Source: an uncultured Clostridium sp. (lineage in GTDB: Bacteria; Bacillota; Clostridia; Lachnospirales; Lachnospiraceae). From it: DNA of 64,000 nucleotides. A program made the position numbers and the translations under genes. The notes beneath the pieces are model-generated. The model did no database searches and was not told the DNA's origin. It saw nothing but the letters and a program-made list of their open reading frames with translations. Where the stretch lies: positions 39,534-103,533 of the forward strand of contig UQBG01000011.1 of the NCBI GenBank assembly GCA_900539185.1, in the 5' to 3' direction. Of the stretch, positions 60,226 to 64,000 are shown in pieces. Every line of letters begins with the position of its first letter. Within the stretch, counting starts at the first letter, position 1.

Positions 60226-61557
60226 TTATATCTTATACAGATATTCGTCAATCTCCCACTGGGTTACCTGCTTGCGGTAATCATCCCACTCTGCCTTCTT
60301 AGCTTCTACATACTTCGTATACACATGTGTACCCAGTGTTTCCTTAATAAACGGATCTGCCTCCATCGCTACGATTGCCTGATGCAGGTTTGCAGGGATG
60401 CTCTCGATCTTTGCGCGCTTCATTTCACGCTCTGTCAGTTCAAATATATTACCGTTTACAGCCTTAGGCGGTGTCATCTGATGCTTAATACCGTCCAAAC
60501 CGGCTGCCAGGCACAATGCCAGAAGCAAATATGGATTTGCTGCCGGATCCGGACTTCTCAGCTCAACTCTGGTTCCGGCTCCTCTGGATGCAGGAATACG
60601 GATCAATGGGCTTCGATTCGTTGCTGACCATGCAATATAAACCGGTGCCTCATGACCGGGAACCAGTCTCTTATAAGAGTTAACCAACGGATTTGCAACC
60701 GCTGTCATACCCTTGATATGCTTCATAATACCTGCTATAAAATAGTAAGCCTCTTTACTCAGTCCATTCTCGCCGTTCGGATCATCAAATACATTCTTAC
60801 CATCCTTTGTCAAAGACATATTGGTATGCATACCGGATCCCGCCACACCATATAATGGCTTTGGCATAAAGCTTGCAAATAATCCATGTCTCTTAGCCAT
60901 AGACTTTACAACCAGCTTAAATGTCATAATGTTATCTGCTGCCTTCAGGGCCGGACCGTATTTAAAGTCGATCTCATGCTGTGCCGGTGCAACCTCATGA
61001 TGAGATGCTTCGATCTCAAATCCCATATCCTCCAGAGTCAATACCATATCTCGTCTTGCGTTCTCACCCAGATCCAGCGGACTAATATCAAAGTAGCTTG
61101 CCTTCTCATGTGAAATCGTCGTCGGCATACCATCATCATCTGTATGGAACAGGAAGAACTCGCACTCCGGTCCTACATTAAAACGATATCCCATGTCCTC
61201 TGCTTCCTTCAGAACACGTCTCAGAACATATCTGGGATCTCCTTCAAATGGTGTTCCATCAGCCTTATATACATCACAAATCAGTCGAGCTACCTTTCCC
61301 TGCTGTGGTCTCCAAGGGAATGTCTCAAATGTATCCAGATCCGGATACAGATACATATCTGATTCCTCAATTCGAACAAAGCCCTCGATGGAAGATCCAT
61401 CAAACATACACTTATTATCTAATGCTTTCTCCAACTGGCTGGAAGTAATTGCTACATTCTTCAAAGCACCAAACATATCCGTAAACTGCAGACGGATAAA
61501 TTCAATATCTTCTTCCTCAATTCTTCGCATAATGTCCTGTTTTGTGTACCGACTCAT
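60226..61557 (-). CDS. glnA: Type I glutamine synthetase
   Basis: 443 residues from the ATG at 61555-61557 (MSRYTKQDIMRRI), seven bases after AAGGAG. An in-frame ATG at 61563 is too close to the site. Signatures are DGSSIEGFVRIEESDM, GVAGSGMHTNMSL and ASRGAGTRVELRSPDPAANP. The length fits the GSI-alpha group, which has no adenylylation loop and is feedback-controlled. It condenses glutamate and ammonium. The operon continues with the ANTAR gene. Confidence 0.98.
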   Translation of the reverse strand: MSRYTKQDIMRRIEEEDIEFIRLQFTDMFGALKNVAITSSQLEKALDNKCMFDGSSIEGFVRIEESDMYLYPDLDTFETFPWRPQQGKVARLICDVYKADGTPFEGDPRYVLRRVLKEAEDMGYRFNVGPECEFFLFHTDDDGMPTTISHEKASYFDISPLDLGENARRDMVLTLEDMGFEIEASHHEVAPAQHEIDFKYGPALKAADNIMTFKLVVKSMAKRHGLFASFMPKPLYGVAGSGMHTNMSLTKDGKNVFDDPNGENGLSKEAYYFIAGIMKHIKGMTAVANPLVNSYKRLVPGHEAPVYIAWSATNRSPLIRIPASRGAGTRVELRSPDPAANPYLLLALCLAAGLDGIKHQMTPPKAVNGNIFELTEREMKRAKIESIPANLHQAIVAMEADPFIKETLGTHVYTKYVEAKKAEWDDYRKQVTQWEIDEYLYKI

Positions 61558-61582
61558 ATTCATTCTCCTTTTTCGTAAAACA

Positions 61583-61614
61583 TATGTATCCATAGTTAGA
61601 TACATACTAACTAT
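61583..61614. promoter_or_regulatory. Interleaved inverted repeats at the glnA promoter/leader
   Basis: On minus, arms A ATAGTTAG (61607-61614), B TATGTATC (61599-61606), A' CTAACTAT (61592-61599), B' GATACATA (61583-61590). A pairs with A' and B with B', but not both as plain hairpins. The promoter TTGTCC-N17-TATAGT is at 61610-61638. A/A' covers the -10 and start site, so it is probably a regulator operator; B/B' lies in the leader. Confidence 0.6.
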
Positions 61615-61626
61615 ACTATTAAAACG

Positions 61627-61658
61627 AAAAAAGGACAAGCCATAAAATGCTTGTCCTT
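61627..61658 (-). terminator. Terminator of the rpsF-ssb-rpsR operon
   Basis: AAGGACAAGC / GCTTGTCCTT, perfect 10-bp stem with an eight-base loop, followed by six U on minus. It overlaps the glnA -35 region. Confidence 0.9.
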
Positions 61659-61671
61659 CCAAACTTCTCAA

Positions 61672-61944
61672 TTAATCCTGTACGTATGGCATTAAAGCGA
61701 TGTGACGTGCTCTCTTGATAGCAACTGTCAATGCTCTCTGATGCTTTGCGCAAGTACCTGTGATTCTTCTAGGTAAGATCTTACCTCTCTCAGATACAAA
61801 CTTCTTTAAACGATTAACATCCTTGTAATCGATAACTGCGTTCTTGTCTGCACAAAATACACATACCTTTTTTCTTCTGCGAATTGGTCTTCTTCTCATA
61901 GGAGCTTCTGGACGCTCGCTCTTTTCGCTCTTATTAACTGGCAT
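61672..61944 (-). CDS. rpsR: 30S ribosomal protein S18
   Basis: 90 residues from the ATG at 61942-61944 (MPVNKSEKSERPEAP); the long upstream frame overlaps ssb and is spurious. Family sequence VCVFCADKNAVIDYKDVNRL and LPRRITGTCAKHQR. Last gene of the rpsF-ssb-rpsR operon. Confidence 0.97.
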   Translation of the reverse strand: MPVNKSEKSERPEAPMRRRPIRRRKKVCVFCADKNAVIDYKDVNRLKKFVSERGKILPRRITGTCAKHQRALTVAIKRARHIALMPYVQD

Positions 61945-61960
61945 TGTTTTTACCTCCAAC

Positions 61961-62407
61961 TTAGCTGAACGGCAGCTCGTCTTCCGTACCCTCCGGAATA
62001 GCCATGAAACCGTCACCGGCTGCCTGACTCGGAGATGGCTTAGCTGCTGGCTGATATCCAGCACCACCTGCACCTGTTGCGGCTGCGTTCTTGCTTTCTG
62101 CAAACTCTATCTCTTCTACCATGATCTGAACAGAATATACCTTCTGTCCTTCCTTATTCGTGTAATTATCATTCTGTACCCGACCGGTTACAACAATCTT
62201 TGTACCCTGTCGCAGATACTTCTCAACAAAATCTGCCTGTCTGCCAAATGCAGTACAATTAAAGAAATCTGCGTCCGGTTCACCTTCACGCTTCCATCTT
62301 CGATCAACTGCAAGAGAAAATCTTGCTACTGCTGTACCATTGGCACCCTGAGAGTATCTAACTTCCGGATCTCTGGTTAAGCGACCCATCATAATTACCT
62401 TATTCAT
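61961..62407 (-). CDS. ssb: Single-stranded DNA-binding protein
   Basis: 148 residues. OB fold start MNKVIMMGRLTRDPEVRYSQ, conserved NFFNCTAFGRQADFV-like stretch, disordered Gly/Ala/Pro linker and the acidic tip EDELPFS that recruits partner proteins. It coats single-stranded DNA in replication and repair. Confidence 0.97.
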   Translation of the reverse strand: MNKVIMMGRLTRDPEVRYSQGANGTAVARFSLAVDRRWKREGEPDADFFNCTAFGRQADFVEKYLRQGTKIVVTGRVQNDNYTNKEGQKVYSVQIMVEEIEFAESKNAAATGAGGAGYQPAAKPSPSQAAGDGFMAIPEGTEDELPFS

Positions 62408-62427
62408 ATTGGAAAACCCCTTTCAAT

Positions 62428-62715
62428 CTACGCGTCCTGACGTACGCACAAATACCGAATGATTGGCTCCATAATACGAACATTTGCTTCCACCTGAGCT
62501 GGAACATCAGCTTCAGCATCAAAAGACACAAAATAGTAGTAAGCTTCTGTCATCTTCTGAATCTCATAAGCTAACTTCTTCTTGCCTTCTTCCTTGACGT
62601 CTGTGATTGTTCCACCAAATCTCTCGATGTAAGCCTTTGCCTTATCAACTGCTGCTGCACGAGCCTCATCTTCAAGCTTTGCACTAACAACCAACGCTAA
62701 TTCATATTTGTTCAT
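62428..62715 (-). CDS. rpsF: 30S ribosomal protein S6
   Basis: 95 residues, normal length. NKYELALVVSAKLEDEARAA, KLAYEIQKMTEAYYYFVSFD. First gene of the rpsF-ssb-rpsR operon, AAGGAGG upstream of the start. Confidence 0.97.
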   Translation of the reverse strand: MNKYELALVVSAKLEDEARAAAVDKAKAYIERFGGTITDVKEEGKKKLAYEIQKMTEAYYYFVSFDAEADVPAQVEANVRIMEPIIRYLCVRQDA

Positions 62716-62833
62716 GCCTTTGCACCTCCTTATGGTCTCTGGCCCCTTTTATTTTCAAAAAGGAGCAAGGAAATTGTGTAATGTCTCACAGAGCAGTAGT
62801 TTACCACATGCATCCAAAAAATGCAAGAAATTT

Positions 62834-63010
62834 TTATTTTAAAAATCCGCGAAAGCTCTTCTCCACTGTTTTCCGCGGAACCATAATCATATGTCCGCAG
62901 CCGGAGCATTTTAGGCGAAAATCCATACCTACTCTTAAAATCTCCCAGTCATTTGTTCCACAAGGATGTTCCTTCTTCATTTTAATATGCTGTCCCAACT
63001 GAAATTCCAT
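62834..63010 (-). CDS. DUF951-family small protein
   Basis: 58 residues, under the usual cut-off length. ATG 63008-63010, 15 bases after the DUF6033-like gene's stop. EFQLGQHIKMKKEHPCGTND, then the metal-like pattern CSGCGHMIMVPR, with the family's two Cys pairs (Cys17; CSGC). DUF951 genes are regularly found next to rpsF in Firmicutes. Function unknown. Confidence 0.85.
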   Translation of the reverse strand: MEFQLGQHIKMKKEHPCGTNDWEILRVGMDFRLKCSGCGHMIMVPRKTVEKSFRGFLK

Positions 63011-63025
63011 TGTCCTTCTATTCCT

Positions 63026-63775
63026 CTATATTGAATAATCAAAACTCCGTCCCAACTTCTTCTCTTCTTCTGTCTGAACCGTGTCACTCTTTTTCACCTG
63101 TACCCAGTCCTGAATCTTCCGGATCAGATCCTCCATAGATGAAGCTGTAATTACCTCTTCCTGTTGATCTTGCTTTATATTTTCTTCTTTTTCCTTTTTC
63201 TCTGCTCGTTTTTGTTCCGCTTTTTTCTGTGCCTTTTTCTGAGCTTTCTTTTTTTCCGCTGCCTTTTCTATACGGTTCTTCTGTGCATCATTCATCTTAT
63301 CCAGCACTGCAAAATAAGATGCTGTACCATCATCATTTACCTGCATTCCAAATCCTTTTACAGATGCACCCGACGTTTTCAAGCTGTCCGATAGCTGTGA
63401 CATACCACTCGCTGCATTTGCAATAATACCTTCATACTGTTTCCGATAGGCTTCGTCCTCAGCCATTCGTTCCACTTTTGCCTCATCAATCAGCACTACC
63501 ATTTTATTCGCATTTGCATAACCGCCGGCCTGTGCCTTTGCCTGCTCCTTCTGATCCTCGCTCACCAGAATAAACTCCATATCGGAATACTTTTTCTTCA
63601 ATTCCTGATAATAGGAAGCCGCCTTTTCACTCAGTTGCGGAGCACCGATGGTTCTTCCCAGATCCGTCCTCTTCGTGTTCTTTCCGCCTTCTACCCGACC
63701 GGATGTAGACTTTGTCTCCGTTTGACGACGTTCATAATCAGCCCTTCTTCTTATATCCCCTGTCATATAGCTCAT
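63026..63775 (-). CDS. DUF6033-like coiled-coil protein
   Basis: 249 residues, soluble, no signal. A basic unstructured start, a middle domain (about 45-165, KAASYYQELKKKYSDMEFIL, NKMVVLIDEAKVERMAEDEA) and a long Lys/Glu/Ala coiled coil (170-215, KKKAQKKAQKKAEQKRAEKK). The middle part matches a Lachnospiraceae family I recall as DUF6033. Function unknown. Confidence 0.7.
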   Translation of the reverse strand: MSYMTGDIRRRADYERRQTETKSTSGRVEGGKNTKRTDLGRTIGAPQLSEKAASYYQELKKKYSDMEFILVSEDQKEQAKAQAGGYANANKMVVLIDEAKVERMAEDEAYRKQYEGIIANAASGMSQLSDSLKTSGASVKGFGMQVNDDGTASYFAVLDKMNDAQKNRIEKAAEKKKAQKKAQKKAEQKRAEKKEKEENIKQDQQEEVITASSMEDLIRKIQDWVQVKKSDTVQTEEEKKLGRSFDYSI

Positions 63776-63903
63776 AATTGTTTCCTCCTTGAATCTGTGT
63801 GGTTAAATTCCTTTTTAATCCTAACAACTCCATTGCTACTATATGTATCGTCAAATCAATCCCTATTACTTAGCAGAAGCTCTAAGGTAACATATTCAAG
63901 TAT

Positions 63904-63933
63904 AAAAAAAGATGATTGATAATCAATCATCTT
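63904..63933 (-). terminator. Terminator after the tRNA-Met gene
   Basis: AAGATGATTG / CAATCATCTT, perfect 10-bp stem with a five-base loop, then seven U on minus. Four bases downstream of the tRNA end. Confidence 0.9.
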
Positions 63934-63937
63934 TCAG

Positions 63938-64000
63938 TAGCGGGGACAGGATTTGAACCTATGACCTCCGGGTTATGAGCCCGGCGAGCTTCCAGACTGC
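63938..64000 (-). tRNA. tRNA-Met (CAT), 5' end cut by window edge
   Basis: The 3' two thirds are present. The T arm ATAGG-TTCAAAT-CCTGT, anticodon arm CCGGGCT-CAT-AACCCGG (anticodon at 63975-63977) and acceptor CCCCGCT-A are readable; CCA is not encoded. The D arm AGCAGTCTGGAAGCT is partly visible; the 5' acceptor strand lies outside. Confidence 0.95.

Overview
The window looks like a chromosomal segment of a Firmicute of class Clostridia, most likely Lachnospiraceae. This rests on moderate G+C, a diaminopimelate route with DapL (LL-diaminopimelate aminotransferase), glnA followed by an ANTAR regulator, a T-A-T-rich promoter style with strong AGGAGG ribosome sites, and small families (DUF6033-, DUF6548- and DUF951-like) that I associate with that family. 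Assignment to genus is not possible by eye. Nearly everything is on the minus strand; only three genes (42216-43652 and 54657-55385) are on plus.

Layout. 1-4.1 kb: start of a secreted protein running off the left edge, an ECF sigma/membrane-partner pair, an HD hydrolase and a VOC protein. 4.1-9.4 kb: a variable strip of small membrane, zinc-ribbon and DUF proteins (HTH/zinc-ribbon regulator, two tandem zinc-ribbon paralogues, a broken CbrC-like gene, a YwqG/DUF1963 protein, a lipoprotein) with decayed reading frames. 9.5-19.7 kb: an AT-rich integrative mobilizable element inserted in the 3' part of rlmD. It has a large serine recombinase at one end, a Ser/Thr kinase, a YhcG-type PDDEXK nuclease with its HTH regulator, a MobC-like protein without a relaxase, a repeat-rich oriT/iteron region, a P-loop kinase-GNAT fusion and an Lsa-like ABC-F gene under a leader/attenuator. 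Two scars of the rlmD 3' tail (9507-9654 and 8360-8427) mark the present and probably an earlier insertion.

19.4-41.9 kb: core genes: rlmD, YfcE-type phosphoesterase, rdgB, a secreted papain-like protease, a THUMP rRNA methyltransferase, rhodanese, lipoprotein, an Asn/Ser/Lys repeat microprotein, valS, a GlcT-type antiterminator with ptsG and its RNA antiterminator target, an aminotransferase, a TPP-riboswitch-controlled thiamine-precursor ABC transporter, uvrA and uvrB. 42.2-54.5 kb: an envelope block: a membrane protein with a FliM-like tail, a DUF6548-like protein, an ATC-hydrolase-like protein, ctpA, two tandem M23 peptidases, ftsX-ftsE, a PucR/CdaR-type regulator, a UgpC/MsmX sugar-ABC ATPase, YitT, a WecG/TagA glycosyltransferase and a LytR_C protein. 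54.6-57.5 kb: a small carrier-protein cluster: SDR oxidoreductase, Sfp-type phosphopantetheinyl transferase, a BtrH/C39-like protein and a dedicated acyl carrier protein. 57.5-64 kb: dapL, dapF, ANTAR regulator, glnA, rpsR-ssb-rpsF, a DUF951 gene, a DUF6033-like protein and a truncated tRNA-Met at the right edge.

The two places where something undescribed could sit are the rlmD-targeting element (its kinase, its kinase-acetyltransferase fusion, and its MobC-only mobilization) and the ACP/BtrH-like/PPTase cluster. No CRISPR array, rRNA operon or IS element was seen.
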